In this document: positions 1 to 7,153 of the stretch, piece by piece
How the letters are laid out: each line of letters begins with the position of its first letter
How positions within the stretch are numbered: position 1 is the stretch's first letter
DNA from: Verrucomicrobiota bacterium
GTDB lineage: Bacteria; Verrucomicrobiota; Kiritimatiellia; CAIVKH01
Assembly: GCA_024233345.1 (NCBI GenBank)
Contig: JACKPT010000004.1
Coordinates: 1-64,000 of the forward strand
Reading direction: 5' to 3'
DNA length: 64,000 bases
Notes under the pieces: generated by a model
Seen by the model: the letters and a program-made list of their open reading frames with translations, nothing else
What the model was told of the DNA's origin: nothing
Databases searched by the model: none
Translations under genes and position numbers: made by a program

Positions 1-395
1 TTTCCCATCTTGTTCAGTTTCGATTGCATCCAATTCCTTTCCTCCGGACCCGGCTTGCTCTTGGAGAGGTCAAGTCCTGGGAGGACGTCTGAGAAATGAC
101 CCTTGAGCACTCCCCAGGGAATGATGTATGCGCCAGGATTCCTCTGGATGGCCAACTTGAACAGGATGGGGATTGCAAAGGAAACATCTTCATTCCTCGA
201 CTTCAGCTCTTCGATCACTTTGTGACAATGCTGAATCGGCTGCCTTTCCGCCAGCGCTCGCAAGGCATCTACCGACATGTTTGGAAGGTCAGCATGCTTG
301 CGCTCCATACGCTTGATGAGAACGAAACCGACAATAGGTTGCGACAAGACAAGAATCGCACCCATCACCTTCAATACTGTCCAGAGCGTATCCAT
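1..395 (-). CDS. Cassette protein with one N-terminal membrane segment, 3' end off the window
   Basis: An open frame starts at the ATG read from 395 and runs off the left edge, giving at least 130 residues. It begins 11 nt inside the cassette, just after core site R' at 406-412, which is the usual position for a cassette start codon. Residues 2-24 are hydrophobic (TVLKVMGAILVLSQPIVGFV) and form a signal anchor. The rest is a soluble domain with alternating helix-like stretches (VDALRALAERQP, HKVIEELKSRN) and a PGAYIIPWGVLKG motif. I do not recognise a family. A function cannot be given. Confidence 0.65.
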   Translation of the reverse strand, partial: MDTLWTVLKVMGAILVLSQPIVGFVLIKRMERKHADLPNMSVDALRALAERQPIQHCHKVIEELKSRNEDVSFAIPILFKLAIQRNPGAYIIPWGVLKGHFSDVLPGLDLSKSKPGPEERNWMQSKLNKMG

Positions 396-405
396 ATGTA
401 TGCTA

Positions 406-476
406 AGCCAACGTCAGCGGTGACCGGCGCGAAACCCGCCGCGGGTATCGCGTACGAGTCAACCGCCTTGTTAGGT
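406..476 (-). other. attC site A
   Basis: The outer cores are AGCCAAC (406-412) and GTTAGGT (470-476). The inner arms GCGGTGAC (417-424) and GTCAACCGC (458-466) pair except for one extra base on the high-coordinate arm. A GC-rich inner hairpin (CCCGCCGCGGG) fills the centre. The stop codon of the 312-residue cassette gene overlaps the core at 471-473. Confidence 0.8.
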
Positions 477-1409
477 GATCCATTTCTTCTTCAATGTCCC
501 TTTCAGCAATCTTCCCGTTTTCCAGTCTCGGGCATAAACTGTTCCGTCTGAGAGAAGAGAAACAAGGAGGGGTTGCTGTCCAAGGTTGCATGTGTGCGTA
601 ATTCTGAACTTCGAGGTGTTCAGCGCGACGACGTCTCCGCTGAACGGGCGAGCAACGGCGCACAATGATTCATCTTGATTAAAAGAGTATGCGCCGATGA
701 ACTGACGACATCCGGCGCTCGCGTCTTGGAGTAGCATCGTGTCCCTGACCTTCCAGTCTGGCGGAGAGAGGCGAAGGAGGGTGTCGTAGTCATCGGCCCA
801 TAATTCCCTGGATTGTCTCGTGAATCGTAAGGTCGGATTGCCGGAACGATCAGCCAAGGACAGCTTCGAGATGACCCTCCGTTGGTCGAGGTCGTAAAGC
901 ACAGGATGTGAATCGCGTTGCACTGAGATCACCAAATTGTCCTCGTCAGGCACCTCGACCACACCGATGACTCCTTGGTAGCCTTTGTCGTATGAATCGT
1001 CGTACCAGTCGAGTCCCACGACTTCGGCACTGGGACGGATCGGTTCGATCAGAAATAGATGGAAGTCCGAGAGTGCTGGGCGTTTGAAGTATGCGACATA
1101 AGCCTTGGGGACATGCGGCCAGACGGAGGCGTCTCCCTCAAAGGAGTTGCCAGAGGGGCCGAAAGATACTCTGGCTAGCACCTTCGGTGGGTCTGCAAAA
1201 GAGTGAACTGATATTAGAATTTGGTCCGCGTCATAGTGGTGGATGATGGAGAAAAAGTCGCCTGATCCCTGATGGAGGCTCAGGTACTTAGCATCTGATA
1301 TCTTGGGCGTGGACAATCCACCACTACGCGTCTCGAGAACCCACAATCCGCCTGTGTCGGTCCATCCGAGGGATGAGACAATCAGCGATTGGTCTTGCGA
1401 CAATATCAT
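471..1409 (-). CDS. Propeller-like hypothetical protein in an integron cassette
   Basis: This 312-residue protein has no signal peptide. It consists of repeated beta-rich stretches with WD-like spacing (LIVSSLGWTDTGGLWVLETRSG, VISVQRDSHPVLYDLDQRRVI, GAYSFNQDESLCAVARPFSGDVVALNTSKF), so it probably folds as a beta-propeller; no catalytic motif is visible. The start ATG lies 9 nt from core site R' of attC B, and the stop overlaps R'' of attC A, so the gene fills its cassette exactly. Cytoplasmic location is inferred from the lack of a leader. Partner and function are unknown. Confidence 0.7.
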   Translation of the reverse strand: MILSQDQSLIVSSLGWTDTGGLWVLETRSGGLSTPKISDAKYLSLHQGSGDFFSIIHHYDADQILISVHSFADPPKVLARVSFGPSGNSFEGDASVWPHVPKAYVAYFKRPALSDFHLFLIEPIRPSAEVVGLDWYDDSYDKGYQGVIGVVEVPDEDNLVISVQRDSHPVLYDLDQRRVISKLSLADRSGNPTLRFTRQSRELWADDYDTLLRLSPPDWKVRDTMLLQDASAGCRQFIGAYSFNQDESLCAVARPFSGDVVALNTSKFRITHTCNLGQQPLLVSLLSDGTVYARDWKTGRLLKGTLKKKWIT

Positions 1410-1417
1410 TCTTCGTC

Positions 1418-1478
1418 ACCTAACGCCTAGTCTGAGGGGGCGCCCGGAACGGGTGTCCCCTCAAGACTCATGTTAGCC
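1418..1478 (-). other. attC site B
   Basis: The cores are ACCTAAC (1418-1424) and GTTAGCC (1472-1478). The arms AGTCTGAGGGG and CCCCTCAAGACT pair with one unpaired base on the high-coordinate arm. At 61 bp this is the shortest and cleanest attC in the window. Confidence 0.87.
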
Positions 1479-1484
1479 AATCTT

Positions 1485-1943
1485 TTATCGTAATACTTCA
1501 CTTCTCGTTACCAGTTCTTGTCCTCGGTAGCCTGACCCCACCTCATCAGTCGTGACCCAGTTTTCTTTGTCTGAGAACTCAATTTCAAGAGGTCGGGTCA
1601 TCTGGGTCTTTTGGAAGGTCGCAGCCAATTCAATTATCTTGGCCTGCGTCTCAATATCAGTGACGCCATATATGCGCAATCTGTGGCGGGTGTTGATTAG
1701 TCCGCGAGAACTTCCCGCCTGCCAATTCATCGCTGGCTTTATGGGATCAAGTGTTGATCGAGGTATAGAGAATGTTGTGTCGAGTTGATTTCGCAACTGT
1801 GTCAGCTCACTAGCTTCTGAATCCGAGGGATGGGAATAGACCATCTGTGAGATCACATAGCGTCCTTGCGGTGTCAACCAGACTACGCTCAAGGCAATTA
1901 TCGCTACAGCACAAATTGCTGCGAGTGTCTTCAATGGTTTCAT
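1485..1943 (-). CDS. Single-pass membrane-anchored hypothetical protein, cassette gene
   Basis: This 152-residue protein has an N-terminal transmembrane or signal segment (about residues 5-23, LKTLAAICAVAIIALSVVW). A soluble domain follows, with an Asp/Glu-rich, alpha/beta-like pattern (HRLRIYGVTDIETQAKIIELAATFQ). Its strand-helix order resembles a small secreted or periplasmic domain, but I cannot assign a family. The start is 8 nt from the core of attC C and the stop lies 7 nt before attC B, so the cassette is filled by this one gene. Confidence 0.68.
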   Translation of the reverse strand: MKPLKTLAAICAVAIIALSVVWLTPQGRYVISQMVYSHPSDSEASELTQLRNQLDTTFSIPRSTLDPIKPAMNWQAGSSRGLINTRHRLRIYGVTDIETQAKIIELAATFQKTQMTRPLEIEFSDKENWVTTDEVGSGYRGQELVTRSEVLR

Positions 1944-1950
1944 TGTTTAC

Positions 1951-2025
1951 GGCTAACGTTAGGGGTGAGTCTCCGGTGTCCCCGCCGCAGGCGGGGCACC
2001 GGTAGACTCCAGCCCGTGGTTGGAC
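1951..2025 (-). other. attC site C
   Basis: The cores are GGCTAAC (1951-1957) and GTTGGAC (2019-2025). The arms GGGGTGAGTCT and AGACTCCAGCCC pair with an extra base on the high-coordinate arm, followed inward by CCGGTG/CACCGG and a CCCCGCCGCAGGCGGGG hairpin. The upstream gene reads through most of this site before stopping at 1959. Confidence 0.87.
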
Positions 2026-2477
2026 GTCTTTTGTTCTTCCCTGACTATTTCACGAATGTTCTCAAGCTCACTCAGGGGCTGGAAATCCTTGGGATAGGTG
2101 GCCCAGAAGTATCCATGCCCAAATTGCAGAATCCAAATGCCGTCTTGGTTGAGCTGAAAGGTTATGGCTTTTGAGTTCCTTTTTTCCATCCCGGTAGCTG
2201 GCATTGAAAGTGAAATGGTGCCGCCGGAAACAACCACGGCATTGGTCTCCGAGTTCTTGAGGACCTCTCGGACTCGAATCTGTGCGACATCATAGGTATA
2301 CGTGGCGTCGCCAGGTGTGCTGTAGACATTCGTCTCTATTGATTCGATTTTGCCGACAACCACTGTGGTGCTTGATCTGACAACGTTTGATAGGGGGATA
2401 TTTGCGAAACAGGCCAATGCATCGGTGCAGAAAGCGGCTCCCCGCAGTACCAGAATCAGCAGTATCGTCTTTTTCAT
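1959..2477 (-). CDS. Secreted hypothetical protein whose C-terminus is encoded by its attC
   Basis: This 172-residue protein begins with a signal peptide (KKTILLILVLRGAAFCTDALA, then CF). The mature part is a beta-rich domain with paired-strand motifs (STTVVVGKIESIE, VAQIRVREVLKN, GIWILQFGHGYFW) that suggests a small OB- or barrel-like fold; the family is not recognised. The last 20 or so residues (HGLESTGAPPAAGTPETHP) are translated from attC C itself, because the stop codon sits at the distal end of that site. The start is 12 nt from the core of attC D. Confidence 0.68.
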   Translation of the reverse strand: MKKTILLILVLRGAAFCTDALACFANIPLSNVVRSSTTVVVGKIESIETNVYSTPGDATYTYDVAQIRVREVLKNSETNAVVVSGGTISLSMPATGMEKRNSKAITFQLNQDGIWILQFGHGYFWATYPKDFQPLSELENIREIVREEQKTSNHGLESTGAPPAAGTPETHP

Positions 2478-2488
2478 ATATCTCTCAC

Positions 2489-2558
2489 GTCCGACTCAAC
2501 TAACCGGCGGTGGTGGAGCGCCAGCGGAACCACCGTACGGTTGAGTTGTTGGTTCGGC
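2489..2558 (-). other. attC site D
   Basis: The cores are GTCCGAC (2489-2495) and GTTCGGC (2552-2558). The arms CAACTAACCG and CGGTTGAGTTG pair with one extra base on the high-coordinate arm, followed by CGGTGGT/ACCACCG. Its low-side core differs by one base from the complement of GTTGGAC at 2019. Confidence 0.82.
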
Positions 2559-2564
2559 CTTCAT

Positions 2565-2882
2565 TTAGTGTCTTGGAAATTCAAAGAAGATCAGGAATAG
2601 AATGGCCAGGAACGCGGATAGCACCCCTGCGACATTGAATAACAGGAGGGGCAGCTTCGCTTTCCATTTCAGTTCCCGTCTGATAACGCTTATTCCTCCC
2701 CACAAACAAAGCGCGATGAACAGTGGGCTTCCCAATAGTGCGATGATCGTGAGCACCTGGGTTCCGTGCGGCATGTCCTTCCCGAGATGCGCGTTCATTG
2801 GGCCTAATGCCCAGATGAGGATGTATGCAAACCCAATGGTCGCACCGATCATCCCGATTATGCTGGGCGCTGTGTTCTTCAT
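2565..2882 (-). CDS. Small three-helix membrane protein, cassette gene
   Basis: The 105-residue product starts at the ATG read from 2882, 10 nt inside attC E's core. A longer frame exists, but it would begin within the attC hairpin and is unlikely. Three hydrophobic segments are seen: residues about 6-25 (SIIGMIGATIGFAYILIWAL), 42-62 (LTIIALLGSPLFIALCLWGGI) and 74-100 (PLLLFNVAGVLSAFLAILFLIFF). The charged loop RRELKWKAK lies between the second and third. The family is unknown; an inner-membrane location is inferred. Confidence 0.7.
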   Translation of the reverse strand: MKNTAPSIIGMIGATIGFAYILIWALGPMNAHLGKDMPHGTQVLTIIALLGSPLFIALCLWGGISVIRRELKWKAKLPLLLFNVAGVLSAFLAILFLIFFEFPRH

Positions 2883-2891
2883 TCTTCTCTG

Positions 2892-2961
2892 GCCGAACGT
2901 CGAGGGTGTGCTGCCGTGAACCCGCCGCGGGTTCACGGTAAGCACCACCCTCTGGTTAGGC
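2892..2961 (-). other. attC site E
   Basis: The cores are GCCGAAC (2892-2898) and GTTAGGC (2955-2961). The arms GAGGGTGTGCT and AGCACCACCCTC pair with one extra base on the high-coordinate arm. The centre is a strong hairpin (TGAACCCGCCGCGGGTTCA). Confidence 0.88.
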
Positions 2962-3117
2962 GTCCTCTTTGTCCTTGTCTTTGGGGCGAAACTCGGCTCG
3001 CAACCCTTTGAAACTGACGTCCATTCGGTGAAGCTTCATCCGCTCAAGCTCCTTGAACATCACCGAGAGAACGGACACGAGAATAGCCACGAGGGCCGGA
3101 ATGATCAAAACGGAAAA
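2956..3117 (-). pseudogene. 3' remnant of a cassette gene cut by the RAYT cluster
   Basis: An open frame reading into attC E encodes a hydrophobic stretch (VLIIPALVAILVSVLSVMF), then a charged tail (KELERMKLHRMDVSFKGL and RPKDKDKED), stopping at 2956-2958 inside the core site. At its 5' side the frame runs straight into the transposon flank (A-rich tract plus GGGGACAGGTA), so the start is lost. The encoded piece looks like the end of a small membrane protein. The stop overlapping R'' matches the layout of the 312-residue cassette gene. Confidence 0.55.
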
Positions 3118-3403
3118 AAGGGGACAGGTAATTAGAGAAAAAAGGGAAAAAAGGTGAAAAAAGGGGACAGGTAATTAGTGGGGCGAAAGACCATATCCTG
3201 CGCGATGCTGTGATGGGACTCATTGATCCAGCGATATTCGTCTGATTTCCCGGGTCGTTGCTGCCGCATTGAGGCTGATTTCGGCGTCGACTTGAGTGCA
3301 GACAGCGCTCCATGAGCCAAAATTATGCTTCGTGGGCAGACCCTTGCAATCCTCGGATCTTGCCGAGGTGGAAGTTCTTGAATTGGCCGGTGGGGTTCCG
3401 GGA

Positions 3404-3801
3404 CTAACCGGCGACCGATTCCCTGACTCGGCACCAGGCGCAGAGGTCGCCGTCAGCGGTTTCGTTCGCCATGGCGATGCGATGGCGGGCCAGGGTTGTT
3501 GAGGGCTTGTAGCTGGCCATGACCTCACTCAGGAAGATGCGGGAGCCGATGACAAGGCCGTCGGTCCAGTGGCGAACCCGGCGGCCAACGTCCGTAGTGA
3601 AGTGGGGGGGCTCCGCTCCAGCACCGGACTTCTCCAGCAACACCGTATCCATCTGCGCCTTGAGTTCGGCGAGGTTCTTGAAGTTGAACAGGTGGGCGAG
3701 CATGGGTAGGGCATGTTGAGTGACGCTGTCAGAGAAGGGGTGACGTCCGGACTGGCACCACATTCCGTGGGAGCAGAAGCGGTAGTCGGCGACGCGGCTG
3801 G
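3404..3801 (-). pseudogene. RAYT transposase, C-terminal fragment
   Basis: The frame matches the last 130 or so residues of the two complete transposases nearby (YRFCSHGMWCQSGRHPF onward), with scattered substitutions such as FSDSVTQHA and KPSTTLARH. It breaks off abruptly at about 3801, where an A-rich GGGACAGGTA end of the next unit begins. The HxH catalytic region is missing, so it cannot be active. Confidence 0.8.
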
Positions 3802-4061
3802 TAGGAAAAAAGGGAAAAAAGGGGACAGGTAATTAGTGGGGCGAAAGACCAAATCCTGCGCGATGCTGTGATGGGACTCGTTGATCCAGCGATATTCGTC
3901 TGATTTTCCGGGTCATCGCCGCCGCATTGAGGCTGATTTCGGCGTCGACTTGAGTGCAGACAGCGCTCCATGAGCCAAAATTATGCTTCGTGGGCAGACC
4001 CCTGCACTCCTCGGATCTTGCCGAGGTGGAATTTCTTGAATTGGCCGGTGGGGTTCCGGGA

Positions 4062-4967
4062 TTAACCGGCGACCGATTCCCTGACTCGGCACCAGGCGCA
4101 GAGGTCGCCGTCAGCGGTTTCGTTCGCCCTTGCGATGCGATGGCGTGCCAGGGTTGCTGCGGGCTTGTAGCTGGCCATGACCTCACTCAGGAAGATGCGG
4201 GAACCGATGACGAGGCCGTCGGTCCAGTGGCGAACCCGGCGGCCAACGTCCGTAGTGAAACCGGGAGGCTCCGGTCCAGCACCGGACTTCTCCAGCAACA
4301 CCGTATCCATCTGCGCCTTGAGTTCGGCGAGGTTCTTGAAGTTGAACAGGTGGGCGAGCATGGGTAGGGCATATTGAGTGACGCTGTCAGCAAAGGGGTG
4401 ACGTCCGGACTGGCACCACATTCCATGGGAGCAGAAGCGATAGTCGGCGACGCGGCGGACCATACCTGCGCGCACCGGGTTGTTTTCGATATAGGCCCAG
4501 CACCGCCATACTGCAAGACCGGACTCGAGCAGAGTATGTTTGAAGCGTCCGGCCCACAAGGCACCTCGCCGCCGAACCTTTCTGGTTCGATTGAACCAGC
4601 AGGTGAAGAGCTGCTGAAGATGTCGCATGAACCAACTGATGTCCCGGCACCGTGCCTGCCATTGACGACAGGCCTTGCTCCCCGGCTTCAGAGTTCGCTT
4701 GCCGCCATGGAAGTCATTGTAGCGGCGGCAGACCTCATCGGGGGAGGGCTGTTCAGAGGGGGTACGAACGACCAGGTGATAGTGATTGGACATCACCTGA
4801 TAGGCTATCACGTCGACCGTATACAACACACAGACCCGGTGGAGGATTCGGACAAATTGTTCCTTCTCCACCGAGCCAAAGGGCCGGTCGTTCCTGGTCC
4901 CCGCAGTCCGGTTGTAGCAATGGTACCAGGCTGGCTGTCCTTCGAGCTTGATTCGTGGTTGTCTCAT
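4062..4967 (-). CDS. REP-associated tyrosine transposase (Y1 family)
   Basis: The 301-residue protein has the Y1_Tnp HUH fold: an N-terminal strand GQPAWYHCYNRT, the metal-binding HxH in MSNHYHLVV (about residues 60-68), and tyrosines downstream (RRYNDFHGG) in the helix that normally supplies the nucleophile. The conserved YIENNPVRAGMV motif of RAYT proteins is present. Such enzymes nick and rejoin single-stranded DNA at hairpins near REP-like sequences. AAAGGA precedes the ATG. It is about 98% identical by eye to the next copy. Its 3' end is followed by a non-coding flank ending in GGGACAGGTA. Confidence 0.88.
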   Translation of the reverse strand: MRQPRIKLEGQPAWYHCYNRTAGTRNDRPFGSVEKEQFVRILHRVCVLYTVDVIAYQVMSNHYHLVVRTPSEQPSPDEVCRRYNDFHGGKRTLKPGSKACRQWQARCRDISWFMRHLQQLFTCWFNRTRKVRRRGALWAGRFKHTLLESGLAVWRCWAYIENNPVRAGMVRRVADYRFCSHGMWCQSGRHPFADSVTQYALPMLAHLFNFKNLAELKAQMDTVLLEKSGAGPEPPGFTTDVGRRVRHWTDGLVIGSRIFLSEVMASYKPAATLARHRIARANETADGDLCAWCRVRESVAG

Positions 4968-6185
4968 CAGCGGTTCCTTTCATAGGGCCCCATGCCCTAT
5001 ATCCCTAAGGAAACGAGATGTGCTTTTTTTCGGATAAAAGTTTCGCCTGAATGCCTTCCCTGCCCGCTACTCCTTGTTGGCTAATTGGTTATGGAGTTGA
5101 AAAAAATACCTGTCCCTTTCATCCTCTAGCGACCGATTCCCTGACTCGGCGCCAGGCGCAGAGGTCGCCGTCAGCGGTTTCGTTCGCCCTTGCGATGCGA
5201 TGGCGGGCCAGGGTTGCTGCGGGCTTGTAGCTGGCCATGACCTCACTCAGGAAGATGCGGGAACCGATGACGAGGCCGTCGGTCCAGTGGCGAACCCGGC
5301 GGCCAACGTCCGTAGTGAAGCCGGGGGGCTCCGCTCCAGCACCGGACTTCTCCAGCAACACCGTATCCATCTGCGCCTTGAGTTCGGCGAGGTTCTTGAA
5401 GTTGAACAGGTGGGCGAGCATGGGCAGGGCATGTTGAGTGACGCTGTCAGCAAAGGGGTGACGTCCGGACTGGCACCACATTCCGTGGGAGCAGAAGCGG
5501 TAGTCGGCGACCCGGCGGACCATCCCTGCTCGCACCGGATTGTTTTCGATATAGGCCCAGCACCGCCATACCGCAAGACCGGACTCGAGAAGAGCATGTT
5601 TGAAGCGCCCGGCCCACAAGGCACCTCGCCGCCGAACCTTTCGGGTTCGATTGAACCAGCAAGTGAAGAGCTGCTGGAGATGCCGCATGAACCAACTGAT
5701 GTCCCGGCACCGTGCCTGCCATTGACGACAGGCCTTGCTCCCCGGTTTCAGGGTTCGCTTGCCGCCATGGAAGTCATTGTAGCGGCGGCAGACCTCATCG
5801 GGGGAGGGCTGTTTGGCGGGAGTACGAACGACCAGGTGATAGTGATTGGACATCACCTGATAGGCTATCACGTCGACTGTATACAGCACACAGATCCGAT
5901 GGAGGATTCGGACAAACTGTTCCTTCTCCACCGAGCCAAAGGGCCGGTCGTTCCTGGTCCCCGCAGTCCGGTTGTAGCAATGGTACCAGGCTGGCTGTCC
6001 TTCGAGCTTGATTCGTGGTTGTCTCATCAACGGTTCCTTTCATAGGGCCCCATGCCCTATTTCCCTAAGGAAACGAGATGTGCTTTTTTTCGGATAAAAG
6101 TTTCGCCTGAATGCCTTCCCTGCCCGCTACTCCTTGTTGGCTAATTGGTTATGGAGTTGAAAAAAAATACCTGTCCCTTTCATCC
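4066..6185. repeat. Tandem direct repeat of 1060 bp (two units)
   Basis: The stretch beginning GACCGATTCCCTGACTCGG at 4071 recurs at 5131, an offset of exactly 1060 bp, and near-identity continues to the TACCTGTCCC end of each unit (about 5117 and 6178). The unit contains a whole transposase gene with its upstream leader. The arrangement fits unequal exchange or replication slippage, or insertion of one copy into the end of the other. Confidence 0.85.
5119..6027 (-). CDS. REP-associated tyrosine transposase (Y1 family), second copy
   Basis: This 302-residue near-duplicate of the neighbouring transposase keeps the HxH motif (MSNHYHLVV) and the YIENNPVRAG motif. Differences are few (for example ICVLY for VCVLY, PAKQP for PSEQP, WRRVRE for WCRVRE). 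The C-terminus is fused to the end sequence of the previous unit, adding a short RG tail before the stop. AAAGGA lies 8 nt upstream of the ATG. It looks intact and may still be active. The high identity implies recent duplication. Confidence 0.86.
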   Translation of the reverse strand: MRQPRIKLEGQPAWYHCYNRTAGTRNDRPFGSVEKEQFVRILHRICVLYTVDVIAYQVMSNHYHLVVRTPAKQPSPDEVCRRYNDFHGGKRTLKPGSKACRQWQARCRDISWFMRHLQQLFTCWFNRTRKVRRRGALWAGRFKHALLESGLAVWRCWAYIENNPVRAGMVRRVADYRFCSHGMWCQSGRHPFADSVTQHALPMLAHLFNFKNLAELKAQMDTVLLEKSGAGAEPPGFTTDVGRRVRHWTDGLVIGSRIFLSEVMASYKPAATLARHRIARANETADGDLCAWRRVRESVARG

Positions 6186-6337
6186 GCAGCCGCATATCTG
6201 GTTTTGACTCTGGAAGAGTAGCTGCCGTCACCCTTGATCGACAGCAGAAGGATAAATGGCGTGGCAACAATCATGAAGAGTGGCAGAAGGAGAATCCACC
6301 AGAGGAACCAGAACAGGAGTTCTCCTATCGCAGACAT
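6186..6337 (-). pseudogene. 5' remnant of a small membrane-protein cassette gene
   Basis: The frame starts at the ATG read from 6337 and encodes a very hydrophobic stretch (residues about 5-33, including WFLWWILLLPLFMIVATPFILLL), then SIKGDGSYSSRVKTRY. It then runs into the transposon end. It is the first half of a small inner-membrane protein. The core 5' of it (AGCGAAC at 6355) does not complement the core 3' of the other remnant (GTTAGGC at 2955), so the two halves probably come from different cassettes. Confidence 0.55.
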
Positions 6338-6354
6338 ATGGTCTTCATCCTTTC

Positions 6355-6426
6355 AGCGAACGACAGGACTCTGCGGACAGGCGAGCCGTCCGCGGGGCGC
6401 CAGTCCGCAGCAGCCTCTTGTTGGGC
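6355..6426 (-). other. attC site F
   Basis: The cores are AGCGAAC (6355-6361, off consensus) and GTTGGGC (6420-6426). The arms CTCTGCGGAC and GTCCGCAGCAG pair with one extra base on the high-coordinate arm. A GCGAGCCGTCCGCGGGGCGC segment forms the terminal structure. Confidence 0.82.
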
Positions 6427-6432
6427 ACATTT

Positions 6433-6746
6433 TCAGTCTCCACGGCGTTCATCTCGATGACTGATCCAAGCCAAGATAGCGACAACCAAAGCCATTAGGC
6501 CGAGCGTCGATGCTACGCCTAGGCCATCATCGCGCCACAGGATGAGGAGGGCAAAGGGTGAAAAGATCGTAATGAGCATAAGGGTGAAACCGGAAGGGCC
6601 GCCTTGTGCGAAAAGTTGAGGGTCCAGCCAAAGGTATCGCGCTTCCGCACGAACATTCGCGGATCTGCAGGGCAGCGGTAAATCGTGAAGTAGAACCGCC
6701 AGTTGCGGTCATCCATCCACATCGCTTCAAGTTCAGTTCTTTTCAT
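6433..6746 (-). pseudogene. Frameshifted two-segment membrane protein, cassette gene
   Basis: The ATG read from 6746 overlaps the stop of the preceding gene. The first frame gives MKRTELEAMWMDDRNW through GWTLNF. At a TTTT run near 6610 a one-base slip moves into the frame LFAQGGPSGFTLMLITIFSP, which continues through a second hydrophobic stretch (LGLMALVVAILAWIS) and stops at 6433, 7 nt before attC F. The second frame has the expected membrane-protein composition and reaches the attC boundary, so one base was probably lost, in the genome or in sequencing. Confidence 0.6.
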
Positions 6747-7066
6747 TTCACTGTTCCGCGCGCAGTATCTTCAATCATTTCCTGTAATTCATGCGGGGTA
6801 AAGGGAAGCCAGACGTTCTTTGCCACACCCGCGAGTTGTGGGAGAGTCTGCGCTCCGTTCTCTGCCATCATGTCCAGCAGGTTGATTGCCTTCTCTGTTT
6901 GGCCTTCCTTGAGGAGGTGGCGCATGTTGTTTACCAGATGCAATTCTGAACTGGCGGCCGCCACCGTAGAGAAACTGATCATCTTCCGGGTATACTGGCG
7001 ACCGTAAAGCAGCGCGAGGAAGAGGAGGACGTTGACCGCAAGCGATACGATAAGCCATTTCTTCAA
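6743..7066 (-). CDS. Membrane-anchored helical hypothetical protein, first gene of a two-gene cassette
   Basis: The likely start is the TTG read from 7066 (LKKWLIVSLAVN), with GGAG 7 nt upstream; an in-frame upstream ATG lies inside the attC core. The 107-residue product has one membrane segment (KWLIVSLAVNVLLFLALLYG), then a helical domain (VNNMRHLLKEGQTEKAINLLDMMAENG) resembling a single helical-hairpin repeat. It ends with ATGA coupling to the next gene in the same cassette. The family is unknown. Confidence 0.65.
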   Translation of the reverse strand: MKKWLIVSLAVNVLLFLALLYGRQYTRKMISFSTVAAASSELHLVNNMRHLLKEGQTEKAINLLDMMAENGAQTLPQLAGVAKNVWLPFTPHELQEMIEDTARGTVK

Positions 7067-7083
7067 TGTGTTTCTCCGTCTTT

Positions 7084-7153
7084 GCCCAACGATCAACCTG
7101 AGGGGCGCGGTGCCGCGTAGCGGTTCAGCGTCCCTTCGAGGTCAATGTTGGGC
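7084..7153 (-). other. attC site G
   Basis: The cores are GCCCAAC (7084-7090) and GTTGGGC (7147-7153). The arms CAACCTGAGGGG and CCCTTCGAGGTCAA pair imperfectly, with the extra base on the high-coordinate arm as at the other sites. Confidence 0.8.

Larger units (their letters stand above)
3118..6184 (-). mobile_element. Cluster of three REP-associated tyrosine transposase (RAYT) elements
   Basis: Three related units lie head to tail. The outer ends carry GGGACAGGTA on the left (about 3118, repeated at about 3162 and 3820) and its inverse TACCTGTCCC on the right (about 5107 and 6168), next to A-rich tracts. Unit 1 has only the C-terminal part of the transposase. Unit 2 is complete. Unit 3 repeats unit 2 from the C-terminal coding end onward, but lacks the roughly 240-bp 3' flank. 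The cluster separates two truncated cassette genes, so it landed inside the integron array after the array formed. Confidence 0.8.

Noticed and set aside
2882..2948. Upstream start for the 105-residue cassette membrane protein
   Set aside because: The extension would be translated from the attC stem upstream of the core site, before the cassette begins.
3118..6184. CRISPR array at the RAYT cluster
   Set aside because: The repeats are long units that carry transposase genes, not short repeats with spacers.
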